Shown in pieces: positions 1 through 11,689 of a stretch of DNA of 64,000 nucleotides. The stretch spans positions 62,001 through 126,000 of the forward strand of contig JAKSZP010005270.1 in assembly GCA_022478985.1 (NCBI GenBank). Reading direction: 5' to 3'. The notes under the pieces are model-generated. The model was not told where the DNA came from, did no database searches, and saw nothing but the letters and a program-made list of their open reading frames with translations. The position numbers and the translations under genes were made by a program. The DNA is from Massospora cicadina. Its lineage: Eukaryota > Entomophthoromycota > Entomophthoromycetes > Entomophthorales > Entomophthoraceae. The stretch's first letter is position 1, and every line of letters begins with the position of its first letter.

Positions 1-957
1 GGCAATTTCTCGCTCTAGCCCATCAAACAAGAACGTTGAGCGGGAGGGGGCAACAAAACGCCCCATTTGGAATCTGCCAAGTATGGCTCAGAGGCCACAA
101 CAGAGGAAGAGCTTGGGGGAAGAATTTTTTGGGATAATCAAGTCCAAAACAGAGGGGACAAATTTGGTGACCATTATCCATCCAAGCCCAAAATAGTTGC
201 TCAGGCGCCGCAGTGATACAAGCATTGGGGAATCTGTTAGGCTATGGCAGGGTGGTGTGGGATTATGGTGGCAGTGGTGCGAGGTGCAGAAATGCGTCTT
301 GCTCCAGAAGGAATGGCAAAGATAAGGTTAGTTTGTGTCCCATAAGCCATAAGCTCTTCCATCAACTGATCATATAATAACTGGGGTGGTAGGTGAGATG
401 GGAGAGATGAGAAGGACACCACTAATGTGGTGTCTGAAGGAAAGTGAGTTCAGGTGGTAGGGATAGGAGTGTTTTTGTAAATTAGGGGAGTAGAAGCCGC
501 TGCTGCAGCATCCTATTCTGTTATAAAACCAAAATCAAAATAGCCCTCTAATGGGCGGAAATTGATAAAACCAGCTGGTGTAAAAGCAGCCATGACTACT
601 TTGATAATTGCCTTGTTGGCATATGGGAACAAATGCCTGTAGTTGACTCTTAGGCAAAATTGGGTATTGGAATGAGGGAGGGCGAGAGGATGGGGGCGAT
701 AAGGGTGGATGCACGCCAGGTGGAGTGCTAAGTCTCATGGGGGGACATAATGGCCTGATGAAGACGGTGGGCTACATGACTCCATGCAAATGATTTTCCC
801 GCTAGGTGAAAAATGCTAGGCGGTGGAGTACTGCTACCCCACATTGGAGCAGCAGGCGGTGGATCTGCAGACATTTTTTGTTAATGGGTGTGGCCAGATG
901 GCAGTGGAAAATTAAAAACTTTTTCTTAATAAAATTTGCTTAAAGTGAGATCAAGTG
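1..957 (-). mobile_element. gag-only non-LTR element G-D, truncated by window edge
   Basis: This minus-strand copy belongs to the same family as the elements at 2744-4657, 40301-42214 and 43091-44984. Reading down from a start codon at 874 it encodes the proline-rich N-terminus (PPPAAPMWGSSTPPPS), then the block seen in the other copies (MAYGTQTNLIFAIPSG, PHHPAIA), broken by stops and shifts. Upstream of the start, at about 938-956, it keeps a weakened version of the family 5' hairpin whose stem survives partly as G.U pairs. The zinc-knuckle region near 150-190 is badly decayed and the 3' half lies outside the window. The 5' boundary against the neighbouring LTR is uncertain by about 20 bp. 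The family assignment is from direct alignment with the other copies. Confidence 0.8.
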
Positions 958-1697
958 GAAAAGAAAAGTAAAAGTCCAATTTTGTGAAAAGAGAGTTTTT
1001 ATTGGGGTAAGCAATAAAATCGTCCAAAAGACCCTGATCAAATTCTCAGTGGAAACCCTTAGTCAGCATAACACTTTTATTAATAAAAATCAGGTAAATA
1101 GCACGAGTTTGGGCAGTCAAATTGCATTAATTATGTGGCAGAATTCTGAAAGCCATTTGGAGGTTTCCCATGTCCTACCTCCAATTTAGTTCAAGCTCCA
1201 ATGCAAAGACTGACCCCTTTTATAGGCCTGGAGGGGGCCCCATCAAGTGAAAATATTTTCTCGCCCAATGATTGGGTCAAATATATAAAATCATTGCCTC
1301 ACAGATATATCATACCTACAACTGACTTTCCATTGTCCATTCTATCTAAGCAATGTGAGTCTCATGAGCTTCAATAGGCTGAAATTAATATTTCCTAATT
1401 TGGCTATTCCTAGCCTAATTTAAACTTTGCAATGATTTCACTTTGAACCTTGATATAGTTTAAATACTAAGCGGTAAGATATTGAAAGGGTTTGTGTCTT
1501 ACCCCCATTGTTACAAATAAAAGTCCTAAAAAACTTAAATCTTTTAGTTACTTTTTTATTATTAGTTTACTATAAGTGGTCCATTAACCATCTAACAAAG
1601 AATTATCCTGCAGTAGATAAATTAACTTCTGCTAATAATTGATGTAATTTAGGTCTGAGAATGCACCAGCAAGCCAAAAAAATCCTAAATTCCAACA
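956..1697 (+). repeat. solo LTR F1 (Gypsy-2-related family)
   Basis: This stretch aligns end to end with the solo LTR at 38263-39014. Shared landmarks are the CCTTTTATAG..CTGGAGGGGGCC block (near 1216-1242), the block with CCCAATGATTGG just downstream, and the terminal ..CCAACA. The same landmarks appear in the sense strand of the Gypsy-2 LTRs, so F1 is a plus-oriented LTR of a related family. No matching internal region or second LTR lies next to it. A 5-bp TSD could not be found; its left edge meets gag-only element G-D and may have been disturbed by that insertion. Boundaries are inferred from the F2 copy. Confidence 0.6.
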
Positions 1698-2727
1698 CAG
1701 ATATTTGGAAGACCTATGGAGATTAGTATTGTCATCTTGAGGCCTATATTGAGGCCCTTTAACTCATTTTTGAAAAACCTTAAGAATGAAATGTTTGGTA
1801 TGGGTGTTTACAAATAACGCCATATTACAAACGTCAATTGTTTAGAACAAATTTGGAGATATTTCTTGCCAATGTTAAAGTAACCTCTACTTAATTTGCT
1901 AGTAGCATAACTTATTGATATTTTTGCAAAAGTCATAATTGGAATAGTGCATTGTTCCTTTCTTATCTCATTGCATAGGTAAGTTGCAAGTTAGGAAGGT
2001 AATTCATGTGACTTTTTTTAGTACTAGATGGTGTAATTCATGTGACTTTGTCATTATAATTTTCCATGACCAATGTTTAATACCCTTTTTAGTCTGCAAT
2101 TACTGTTCTTCTATAAAGTAGGCATAAATTTGATTCTCATTATAGTATAAAAGAAAACCAGCTTTTGAAAAAGGTGTTTTAAAAATTCACTTCATCACTG
2201 TAGCTGAATTATTCTGCAACCCACAGTTAAATCAAACATTTGACCAAAATGTGACTATTGAGTTTTTTTGTCATTAGAAAACACTGCTTCTATAATCTAA
2301 TCTTTTTTGATGTTGGTGAAGAACTTATTGGTACAGTGTTAATAGAGGACATAGTATCTTCAACACATAAGGTACAGTATTGTATATTTTCTGTATGATG
2401 TGAGGTGATCAATTGAGAGAAAAATTCTCTAAGTCTATTTCTACACATAATAATTAAGTGATCCTAATAGCATGACTAAGGACTTAGTATAATAGGGGTT
2501 AATTTATAAAGTTACCCCTTAGGATATTGGGTAAATTGTTTCTTGTGGTTTTTTAGCTGTTGTGTGTTGTTAGGTAGATAGGATATAGGTTTGAGGGTGG
2601 TAGAGAAGTTTATTGGCATGCATTATGGAACCATTGTCAACTTCTTTCAATAATGTAAAAGAAATCATTTCTTTTAATGTACTCAAGGTCTGCTGCAAAC
2701 TTTTCAATTGATTAAATAGAGTATCCT
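1698..2727. other. AT-rich sequence, nothing recognised
   Basis: I see no open frame with family features, no tRNA-like boxes and no repeat shared with the rest of the window. The base composition is strongly AT. It is probably decayed transposon or intergenic sequence. Confidence 0.5.
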
Positions 2728-2743
2728 GTAAGGGAAGACTCCT

Positions 2744-4657
2744 AAAAAAAGCAAGTGTTCTTGTACCGCTTGAAGTCACTTTTGAGCGATTTTAAATTTA
2801 AAGTTTATATATCCACAGCCGTCTGCCCAAACCTATTCTTTGATGACCTTGGCTCTGCCGCCTGCCACCCCAGTGTGGGACAGCAGTGCACCCCCACCTA
2901 GCGTTTTCTGCCCCGCAGGCAAGCGCGTTTGGACGGGCTCAAACAGCCTGCCCACTGCTTCCAGCCATTTTGTCCCCCCACAGGACTTAGCGCTCCACCT
3001 GGCGCGCGTCCACCCTTCTCACCCCCATCCTATTGCCCTCCCTCGCTCCGCCATTCGCTATTGCCTCAGAGTGGACTATAGGCGTTTGTTCCCATATGCC
3101 GATAAGGCAATTATTGACCTAGCCACTGCAGCCTTTGCGCCAGCTGGCTTTATAGACTTCCGCCCTTTTAAGGGCTACTTTGACGTTGGGTTCCAATCTG
3201 AGGAGGATGCTGAAGTGGCAGCACAAACTCCTCTAATTTATAAAAAAACCCATTCCCACAACCTGTACTCGCCTCCCTTCAGACACCACGCTGGTTGTAT
3301 CCTTTGCAAATCTCCCATCCCACCTTCCACCCCAGGTTTTGTATGACCAGTTGGTCGCGGGGCTCATGGCTTAAGGCACTCAGCCCAACCTCATCTTTGC
3401 TATTCCATCTGGTGTGGAGCGCCTTGCTGCTCCTCATGCAACAGCCATCATCATATCACACCACCCTACCATAGCCCAATAATTCCCGCGCTAGTGTGGC
3501 TGCAGCGCCTGATCATTTCTTTTGGGCACGGGTCAATAATGGTAGGCATATTTGTTCCCTCTGCTTTGGCCTCGACCATGCAAAAAGAGTGTGCCCTCAG
3601 GCCAAGTCCACTGCTGCGGCTTCTGAGCCCCCTCTGGAGGTTCAGTATGGGGTGCTTTGCTGCCCCCTCCCACCCTCCAATCTCGTTCAGTGGGCCTGCG
3701 TGGAAAATCAGCCCCCCCAAAACCTCCAGCCTCACTCTCCCACCTAAATCTACTCCAGCCAATCAGAGCAATGCTTGGACCACCATTGGCACCCAAGCAG
3801 CCGCCCATTCACCCAATCCCAACCACCTGAATTTGAACGCCACTATTCCAGTGAACCAAAATCCATGGGATCTATTGGCTGAGACTGACGAATCAGATAA
3901 GGTCTTCATTAGTAAGCAAACAGTTCAACCTCTATGCCAATTTGATATGGTCGGGCAGAATTTTTCCTTCCTGACTTTGATGAAACCCCTACCCCTCGCC
4001 ATTTCGCTCCTCTGCCCAATACAGCCCCCTTCCAAAGTGACCACCAGCTCGCCTTAGCTGCGGATGCCTCTCCTCAGTGCCCAAAACTATGCACTGCGGT
4101 AGCCCAGTCAGTGGCTCAGCTCCAGAATGGCCTGCCCACCCTCTTCTTCCCCCCGACTTCCCTGAATCTCCCTGCAGTGACATCTTGAAACTATTCGATG
4201 ATGCTGAAGTTGCTGTTATGAATGTCACAACGCTTGCTTCATTCAGCCCCTCAGCCAAAATCACCCGCCACAGTATCTCCCTTTTCATCCAACTTCCTGA
4301 AGCCCGCAAAGAAGCTGAAGTTCTCCTCACAGCTTTTGTTGAAACACTTTCCCATCATTATCTTGATGAGAAAGTAGAAAACTCCTACTACGCTGACCTC
4401 CACCCCCACTATGCGGATGCCCCAACGCCCTGGCTCTCTGTTCTGATCTGGTACTGTAACCAACATCCCTTGATTGAGGCGGGTCTTTCTGAAAACCAAC
4501 CCCCTGACCCTTCTCACCCTCTGCCATGGTGGGTTAGCGGTTTCTGCTTCCCACCTGGTTAGCAGTTTTGTTTTGTCATTTTGAGTGTTGTGATTTGGTA
4601 CTGTCCGTCCCCTGGTTGGCGTACCTCAAATAAATTAAAAAAAGAAAGTGTTCTTGT
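2744..4657 (+). mobile_element. gag-only non-LTR element G-A, full length
   Basis: This element is about 1.9 kb and is flanked by 16-bp direct repeats gtaagggaagactcct at 2728-2743 and 4658-4673, taken as the TSD. Near its 5' end is a hairpin (2768-2787) whose stem differs from copy G-B at two positions that become G.U pairs. It carries a single gag-like coding region and no RT or endonuclease motif in any frame. Its 3' end is the shared tail TACTGTCCGTCCCCTGG..ACCTCAAATAAATT at 4599-4636. A 21-nt stretch at its 5' end (2744-2764) is repeated after the tail (4637-4657). An alternative reading makes that 21-nt repeat the TSD. Base composition is much more GC-rich than the flanks. Confidence 0.85.
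2840..4562 (+). pseudogene. ORF1/gag-like protein of element G-A
   Basis: The start MMTLALPPATPVW opens a 168-aa frame, and the same protein continues through frameshifts to about 4562. Visible parts in order are a proline-rich N-terminus, a globular block with YCLRVDY and GYFDVGFQSEEDAE, a CCHC zinc knuckle CSLCFGLDHAKRVC at 3553-3594 (spacing C-x2-C-x4-H-x4-C), and a C-terminal domain with FPESPCSDILKLFDDAE and ARKEAEVLLTAFVE. The globular block aligns with ORF1 of the LINE at 32161-33255 (GYFDVGFQSEEDAEVAA against GWLDLGFESKIAADEAA). This supports a nucleic-acid-binding, ORF1-type role in a ribonucleoprotein particle. The intact form would be roughly 560 residues. This copy is broken by frameshifts and stops. 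Confidence 0.8.
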
Positions 4658-4673
4658 GTAAGGGAAGACTCCT

Positions 4674-5614
4674 ATAGTTTTTATTATCTCAAAAAAGTAG
4701 TGTTTGGGCACTATATAAACTTTTATAACAATATGTTATCCATGATCATATTTTAAGATTTATTGGTCTCTTATATATATATAACTTTATTTAAATAAGT
4801 ATTTATTCACTTGTTTAGTTGACTAGATATTTTAAATAGTTGTCAGTCTCTTCTTGCTTAGAGCTCTTTGAGGAATATTGTCTTAAAAGGTAATAACTTT
4901 TTAGTATTGATCTTGGTTGATTTTAATGATCTTAATTTTATTGCTGCAATGAGGGGCTTAATTATAAAAACCTGTATTTGTTAAATGATTTATAAGGGCC
5001 TATACACTGGTACATAGGAATACATAGGTTGATGAGAACAAATATGATTAGGTAAATCCAAGAAATTTTAAGAAGATTTTGCAGCCTGTCCTTATAGGGC
5101 TCTGATTAGGATAGTACTGGTAAGGCAGGTAAATTTAAAAAAATATTTTGACTATTCAAAGAGCTCAAAATATGTTGCCAAACTTGTGCCAGTATCCTTT
5201 AGTAAAGTAAAACACATGATGAACTAACAATGGTTTTGGTTTTGCTGGAAATAAATGATCAATCTCATTAAAATTATAGCAGAATATTAAATGTGGTCGT
5301 CATCCTGGAACTAGACTATAAATTTGTTAAACTTAAGCTAACTGGATGTTCCTAAGTGGTGGATATTCAGAGTGGATAAAATGTTCTATATATTAGATTT
5401 AAATCTTAAATTGCTATTATCTCATTAATATTTTTATATTAAGAAGTTTGATACTCTGGAGAAAACCGGCATGTCAGTCAGAAGTACAAGAATCATATAT
5501 CAACATTGCTTGCACATTAAGGTTGCACCATGACCGCAGCATTAGGTCTGGGTCCTCTAATGTATAGTTGAAGTAATTAAAGTTATTATTGATATATAAT
5601 TTTTGCTACATGGT
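4674..5614. other. AT-rich sequence, nothing recognised
   Basis: No convincing coding frame, RNA gene or repeat shared with other parts of the window was found here. It forms the pre-insertion background of the G-A and SINE-A insertions. Confidence 0.5.
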
Positions 5615-5630
5615 ACTAATTAGTCACATT

Positions 5631-5940
5631 TAAAATTTTATTCGAATTTAATTTTTTTATTTTAAAATTTTGAGGTGGGCTGACCTGGGGATGATACCGC
5701 ACCGATTAAGGGAATCGAAGAAATGGGATAGGAGGATAAAAACCGGAAAACCTCGAAGCGTGGCGTATGATAGGCCAGGAACTTCATGGACCGCCTTTGC
5801 TATTTGCTATCTCGGTTCGGAGCATTGGTGCGCAACGCCAACACAGTCATAATCGTCCCCTACCCAAAGTTCACTACTGGGATCGAACTCGGGGGGGCAA
5901 TGGTAGAGAAACCATACTCTACCACTGGGGTATCCTCCCC
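5631..5940 (-). mobile_element. tRNA-derived SINE, copy SINE-A (full length)
   Basis: A 310-bp element on the minus strand is flanked by perfect 16-bp TSDs actaattagtcacatt at 5615-5630 and 5941-5956. Its 5' head reads like a tRNA: an A box TACCCCAGTGGTAGAG (5917-5932) and a B box GAGTTCGATCCC (5879-5890), the internal RNA polymerase III promoter. A roughly 170-nt unrelated body follows, and then the shared 3' tail GGTATCATCCCCAGGTCAG..CCACCTCA (5670-5698), followed by an A/T-rich extension of about 40 nt to the TSD. The tail is the one carried by the LINE at 28073 and by the G elements. Short frames within it are not genes. Confidence 0.9.
5917..5932 (-). promoter_or_regulatory. SINE-A Pol III A box
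   Basis: TACCCCAGTGGTAGAG resembles the tRNA D-arm A box (TAGCTCAGTGGTAGAG type). It lies 26 nt upstream of the B box at 5879-5890, a normal spacing for a type 2 internal promoter. Confidence 0.75.
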
Positions 5941-5956
5941 ACTAATTAGTCACATT

Positions 5957-6922
5957 GTCAAATATAACTTGTCTATGAACTCAAATTAGTATATTCTTTG
6001 AGTCAAATAAATCAAGATTTTTCTAATAGCTGTATGGTAGTAATCTGTAAATTGACATATTAACATTATTGCCACTTGTAACATATATCAGTAGGCCCAT
6101 TGGCACTAAGATATGCAGCGCTAAGCCAACTAAAAGACTGTTTGTTTATCTGACTATTTTTTATTATCTATTCCATTGTTATTTCACCAGACACTGTAAT
6201 CTTCTATCAGTTTGTAGAATTAATAATTTGTTCATTTTAGTGACTGTTATGAATAAAGTCTCGTTAAGTCAATGGATATAAATTGATTTTTGTTTAAGTT
6301 TAGCAAAATCATGGTTTGAAAGCAACAGGTCACATTTCCAGACAGGAATATGATAATTTTATTTTATAAACGGCAGTTTAGTGAATTCCGATTATCAAAT
6401 ATATCAGATTTATTGTGTCAGCAGTTTTTGCCAGGTATTTGCGTGGAAGTTTTCAGATTTTTTTCTTTCTAGATAGATGTGAAGAAACAAGAGGAATAGT
6501 AGAATTTTCTCTGAAACAAATGCACCTACCCTCTAAAAAAGAAAATAGTTTTATATCTTCCTACTTTAATTTTAGAGCAAATGATTTTTGAATTGGCAGA
6601 TAAAATATCTATTAAGATAGATTTCAGAAGTTTTTTTTCACATATTAATAAAATCTTAATATATAACACTAAACCGATATGATTTCAATGGGTTATTAAA
6701 AATACTAAATTAAAAATCTTACGATTAGTTGATAGTAGAAGCAATGCTATTTAGCTAGATTTAAAGGACACACTAAACTAGTCCTTCTTTATTTTCCAAA
6801 AAATGGCACAGTTTTTAGTCATTTATATGCTAAACTATTTAGTAATAGTATCTTAAATTTATTTTAGTCTAAACAAATCTTACCAATTTATTAAAGAGCT
6901 GAAATATAAATACAATACTATC
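5957..6922. other. AT-rich sequence between SINE-A and SINE-B
   Basis: No feature could be supported here. The open frame at 6069-6281 has no family signature and a composition like the surrounding noncoding DNA. Confidence 0.5.
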
Positions 6923-6936
6923 AAAAATGGTTGAGG

Positions 6937-7182
6937 TTCCTCTACCGCTGCCTCCCCGAGTTCGATCCCAGTAGTGAACTTTGGGTAGGGGACGATTATG
7001 ACTGTGTTGGCGTTGCGCACCAATGCCCCGAACCGAGATAGCGAATAGCAAAGGTGGTCCATGAAGTTCCTGGCCTATCATACGCCGCGCATGGAGGTTT
7101 TCCGGGTTTTATCCTCCTTTCCCATTTTCTTCAATTCCCCTCATCGGTGCGGTATCGTCCCCAGGTCGGCCCACCTCGAATA
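6937..7182 (+). mobile_element. tRNA-derived SINE, copy SINE-B (5'-truncated)
   Basis: A 246-bp plus-strand copy closely matches SINE-A. It is flanked by 14-bp TSDs aaaaatggttgagg at 6923-6936 and 7183-7196. It starts just inside the tRNA-like head, so the A box is missing, while the B box GAGTTCGATCCC remains. It ends in the shared tail GGTATCGTCCCCAGGTCGG..CCACCTCGAATAAA (7151-7184, merging with the A run of the TSD). The missing 5' end with an intact 3' end is what incomplete target-primed reverse transcription produces. Confidence 0.9.
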
Positions 7183-7196
7183 AAAAATGGTTGAGG

Positions 7197-7670
7197 CTAA
7201 CAGTAAACAAAACTTCATATTCGCCTTATATAAAGGTAAAAATAATGTTTTTTGAAGCGCCAGTTTGTAATAAAAACCATAATTACGAGTTGGTCTAAAC
7301 TGCTCAACGTAGCCTTAAGCTTATGTTGCCTTTTTGTTGAATTTTCGTAATAATTTACCAGATAGAATATAACGAATTCGCCATCCTCGTATTAATAAAA
7401 ATATAACGAATTCACTTCAAAACCTTTTAGATAAAGAAAGGTAAATATTTATTTCTATTAGAACATATTGAGAACAACTTAAACCATATAACAGTATAAG
7501 TTAAATCGCTAAACTGATTTTTATATAGCACAATAAAGAATTAAAAATTTTCAAACAAGTTTAAAAATCACATGATTAAAAGAATTTCTTGCTATCTTTA
7601 TAGATTTATTATTAGTAAATTTGAACTAATGTAGAACTATTTATACATTGTCTAAACTCCAAAGCCCTGA
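7197..7670. other. AT-rich sequence, nothing recognised
   Basis: No coding, RNA or repeat feature could be supported between SINE-B and the coding-like patch at 7.67-8.21 kb. Confidence 0.5.
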
Positions 7671-8210
7671 TTGATTATCGAAGCTCTCATTAGATTATCA
7701 AGTTTTAAATATAACATCTTAACAAGATCGACACAAACTCAATTCCAATTCTTAGATGCGCAAAGCAGGCTCAAATCTAAGCGTACAACATTATCAGACG
7801 GGATGTATTTCAAGTTTTTATCTCTGATAGCACTTGTTAAAGGAGAATGGATGCGCTGCTATAACAATGGCAATTTCAGTTATGTAAACACTCAGATTGG
7901 ATGCAGTAACGCTAAACTCATGTACAACGGTAACGCCTGCTGGGCCAGCAAATACCATTTCAATAGATTCTATTTTGTAATTTGTGATATCAGCTGTAAA
8001 GAGATTGCTCACGCTCATTGCCCAAAAACTCCTGGAAAGTATTATTCTTGTCTTCCGCTTTAAGGAGAAGTCTTTATAGCTTTTTATCATCATAATTGTA
8101 ATTATGATTGTTATTGTTCTAATTAAGGTATATGACTCAAATAAAAGCTGTCGATTACATAAGAAATTTATAGAACTAAGACAAATGATCTTAGATAATA
8201 TAAGGCTCAA
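7671..8210. other. unresolved coding-like patch (possible host exon)
   Basis: Two overlapping frames of 130 residues run on opposite strands (plus 7671-8063, minus 7818-8210). Around 7840-8060 the base composition becomes less AT-rich than the flanks. The minus frame contains the smooth stretch FTADITNYKIESIEMVFAGP and continues to a stop near 7818. I recognise no family in either frame, and at most one can be real. It could be a host exon, a decayed DNA transposon or chance. Nothing else nearby indicates a gene structure. Confidence 0.25.
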
Positions 8211-9019
8211 AAATTAGTTAGTAACATATTACAACATGACTTTATACTTAGATAAACACATAGCTTGCTATCATACTGTCTGTTTATAATAGTGCCAAAA
8301 TATAACATTGGATTATAATCTAGTAAAAAAAATAAACCAAAACTATTATGACACCAATGATTTTTTAGGAACATAACATGTTAGGTCATATCTTTGATAT
8401 TTAACTAGTAGTATTTGATATCTAGTTAGGTTATGTAAAACATTAGGTTTCGCAAACTTTCAATTATGTAAAAATGTCTTAACTATAAAAATGATTTTTT
8501 CTGATGTATGTCTTCATATAGATTATTTTATGTTTACTAACAGTTTTCAGTGAAGATAAAACATTACTATTGGAATTCAAGTTGGTATTTAGTCTAAAGA
8601 TATAAGGATCAAAGAAAAGAGCTATACACATGCCTTTCTCCAGTATTGAGCCTCAAAAATATAAATAAATTGTTGCTTAATAAATTGCCGCAACCAAATA
8701 GGCAAAAAAAACAATAGAGTAAAATCAGAAATCATCACAAGATATGATATCAAATGGGCCACTAATTGACAACCTGGGTAAAATTGTATCCCAAACCCAG
8801 AAATACAATCCAGAGCACCAGAACAATGGGGGCCCAAAAAATACAGGCGTGACAGAGGAAAGTTACCACTACTTGGTTCTTATACTGTATGTGTAGCGAA
8901 TATCCTTATTGAAGTAGACCTAAGCACTCTCTAAACCTAAAGGCTCTCACGCTTCCTATACTATTTAAGAAATATAACTTTGTAAAGTTAGTACCAATTT
9001 CCTCCTATATATTTTAAAT
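8211..9019. other. AT-rich sequence, nothing recognised
   Basis: The minus frame at 8622-8837 has hydrophobic stretches but no recognisable motif, and I do not call it a gene. No RNA gene or shared repeat was seen. Confidence 0.45.
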
Positions 9020-9230
9020 TAAAATATATTTTACACTCTTTTTCATGTTCATGGCAATAGCATTAGCAGATTTTTAAACCAGGGTAGTTATTGATAAATG
9101 GGTCTTTCTGACACAAAAGTGCTTTGCCATCACCCTACAGAAGCCATCATGTTGCTAAGAGCTATCCCAAGGAAGCTAGAATCTCCTAACAGGACATCTT
9201 CTAGCAATCATAAGTAAAAATTATTGGCTC
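9020..9230 (+). repeat. fragment of an Element E-type LTR
   Basis: The stretch around 9045-9200 (CAATAGCATTAGCAG, then a block with TGCTTTGCCATCACC and AGAAGCCATCATG) aligns with 42515-42640 and 50855-50965, which are the two LTRs of Element E. It is a short diverged remnant without its own partner LTR. Alignment by eye only. Confidence 0.4.
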
Positions 9231-9631
9231 CACTTTAATGATAAAACTAATGAACATTTTGGACATAACTAGGTATCCGAGCAAAACACAGCATAGTTCA
9301 TGGCTTTTATTGATATTCTTACTATTTATTGACATTAGTCACAAACCTTGACAGACTTTTTTAATACAAAAATTAGCAACATACTTTGTATTAGTGTTAT
9401 AAATCTTTTAAATTAGTTTTGTGCATACAGTACCTTTGTCTGTCTGTAATTAGCCTTGGTCTGGTTTAATCATTGCTGATAGTATATGATATACCTACTT
9501 AAGTGTTATAGAACATTTAATATATATTATTTTTAAGAATGATGAACCAATTATGGCTTTCTAAACACTTAAAAGCCATCTATGATTGTATTACATTCAT
9601 ATCTGGTCCCAGCAATTAACCATAAGTGTAT

Positions 9632-10435
9632 TGTCAAGGTCAGTGAAAAGGAGTCATAGCTCAAGAGCACAGGTTTACTAATAACAAAACAAGTCATTGT
9701 ATGAAGACAGTATCTTTGTAGAAAAAGAGGAAAAAGACATCATCTATCATTAATATAAAATTTTAATAAAATTAAGGGATGAAGCACACTGTAGTATCAT
9801 GTACTGAAAGCAGCTTTAGGGCTTTGTTTCACAATCTTCTTTACATGTTGTGATATTCTTTATCACCAGATAATGACAAAAACACATTCTTGTTCCCATA
9901 GCAGCTCCCTGCTTAGTTGCTCCTATCATTCCTTGTTCTCATTGATGCAATTATTTGATTGCAGAAAATTACTAAGGAATTCATGCAATAGCATAAAAAT
10001 ATATGGCCGCAAAGCTAATAATTATGGGTCATATCTTTAATAATAGCTATAATAAGCCTACTCTAGTAAAACTCTTGTGGAATGTTTGAGGAGAATAATA
10101 CAAGCCTTTTGAACAAATAGTTATATGCTGGCGCATGGCAAAGTAGTAAATGAATAATGACAGAGATATAAAACCATGCTTATAGGCCACAGTAACCAAG
10201 AAACTTAAGAATTAAATTGCAACAGTGGGAGTAAGGATTTATTATTCTGCCATAATTGTTAATATCCGCCATATGCAACCAAGGATGCTGACAGTAATTT
10301 AATAAAAATTCAGCCACTACATGAAATCGTGGGCCACAGGATCAAGTACATTTGATAAAACCCTTTTTATCAAAGTATTAGTAATTCTAATATTAAAAAG
10401 ATAATAATGATTGAAGGTTGATAAAAAAACTACAA
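9632..10435 (-). repeat. Gypsy-1 3' LTR
   Basis: About 804 bp, starting TGTCAAGG and ending near ..CTACAA. It aligns throughout with 15779-16586, for example ACTAATAACAAAACAAG, ATAATGACAAAAACA and CATAGCAGCTCCCTGCTTAG. The right edge is inferred from the alignment. Confidence 0.8.
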
Positions 10436-10439
10436 GGTT

Positions 10440-11640
10440 TACTCCACTTGACCAAACATCAGGGAACAAAATTGAGTGGGAGGCCAATTAGATACTAAGA
10501 CCCATAGCCATATGGCCAGAAGGCTGATAGTAGCTCTTAAGGAACTTTGCATACTACTATTGATAAGGTAGCTTTTAGTGTGAACCTTGAGACCTTAGGC
10601 ATGTGTTAGTTCTTCTCTATGATCTCAAGGGGACCTATCTTTATATGCTTTAACTTCCTAGTCCTTCCAAAGCCATAATTATTATAATACCAAACCAATC
10701 ATCCTATGCCAAATTTGAACAAGGTCAGGAAGACTTTGCTATCCTGAAATCTAGACTTAACTTTCTGAGCAGGAGAATTTGAATAGGCAGAACTTTTCAA
10801 CTAATTAACGTTCATGTGAACTTATCCTGATAGTCCTTAGACCTCGTGCTTTCTTCTTTAATACATGAGTTAAACAGTGGGGTATCCTGGGATGCTTCCC
10901 ATATAACAACTCAAATGACGGGTGCCCCTTGCCCAAGTGATAATCGATGTTATAGGAAGAAATGGCAGAAAGCAGGAAAAGATTCCAGTTTAATGCTTTG
11001 CCAATAACCAACTTATGTAGAATACCTCCAAAAGTACCATAAACTATTTCAATGGTGCCATTGGTCTTCAGGTGATAGGGAGTAGCATAAACCTCTTACA
11101 TCCATCAACTCTTTGAGTTTAATGATCATTTGGGGACTTAAAGTTAGTCACATTACCCGTTAAAATAATCTGAGGGGCAACCATGCTGGTAAACATAGTT
11201 TTCAAAACAAACTTAGTGGTTGTAGTTGCACCCAGCTCCTTAACTGATTTAGCCTCCACTTATTTATTGAGATGGTCAATAGACACGATTATATACTTAA
11301 ATTGGCCGCTGGTATTGGCCAAGGAGCCACAACGTTAATAAATACAGTATGACATGCAAAATTAGGTTTAACTAATAGTTATAAAGTGGCCTTTCAGTAA
11401 AGCTTTAGCTTGGCATTCATAGCAATAGATAAGATTTCAAGAATGTCAAAAGCCATTGATTCCCAATATACTGTGATCCTAAATAAGCTTAACTTTTTTA
11501 AATCTCCCATGCCCCATCAGTTTATGGGCCTCATTAGTTGAATCTTTCCGCTCAATGCCTAGTGAAACACAACTGATTGTCTGTTAATATTCTACAAACT
11601 TCCCCATTCTTAATATAAATATTCTTTCTCAGCCTTTACA
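10440..11640 (-). pseudogene. Gypsy-1 integrase remnant
   Basis: On the minus strand, the frame at 10805-11011 contains HLGKGHPSFELLYGKHPRIP, the conserved block of the integrase catalytic core that follows the DDE glutamate in Gypsy elements. The equivalent in Gypsy-5 is HSPFQLLYGRKPALPLL. Flanking sequence matches Gypsy-2 integrase and its C-terminal module at the nucleotide level. Multiple stops make it nonfunctional. Confidence 0.7.
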
Positions 11641-11689
11641 AGTTTTCATTGAACCTCATCAGGTTCATTGTCATACTGCTGAGTTATCG

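Noticed and set aside
5879..5932. A functional tRNA gene
   Set aside because: A and B boxes are present, but the acceptor and anticodon stems do not form, and the unit continues into a SINE body with TSDs. The same applies to the head at 40132-40189.
5670..5989. Three overlapping short frames on the plus strand, echoed at 6869-7081 on the minus strand
   Set aside because: They are the SINE read in antisense. The similarity between the two sites is SINE homology, not a gene family.
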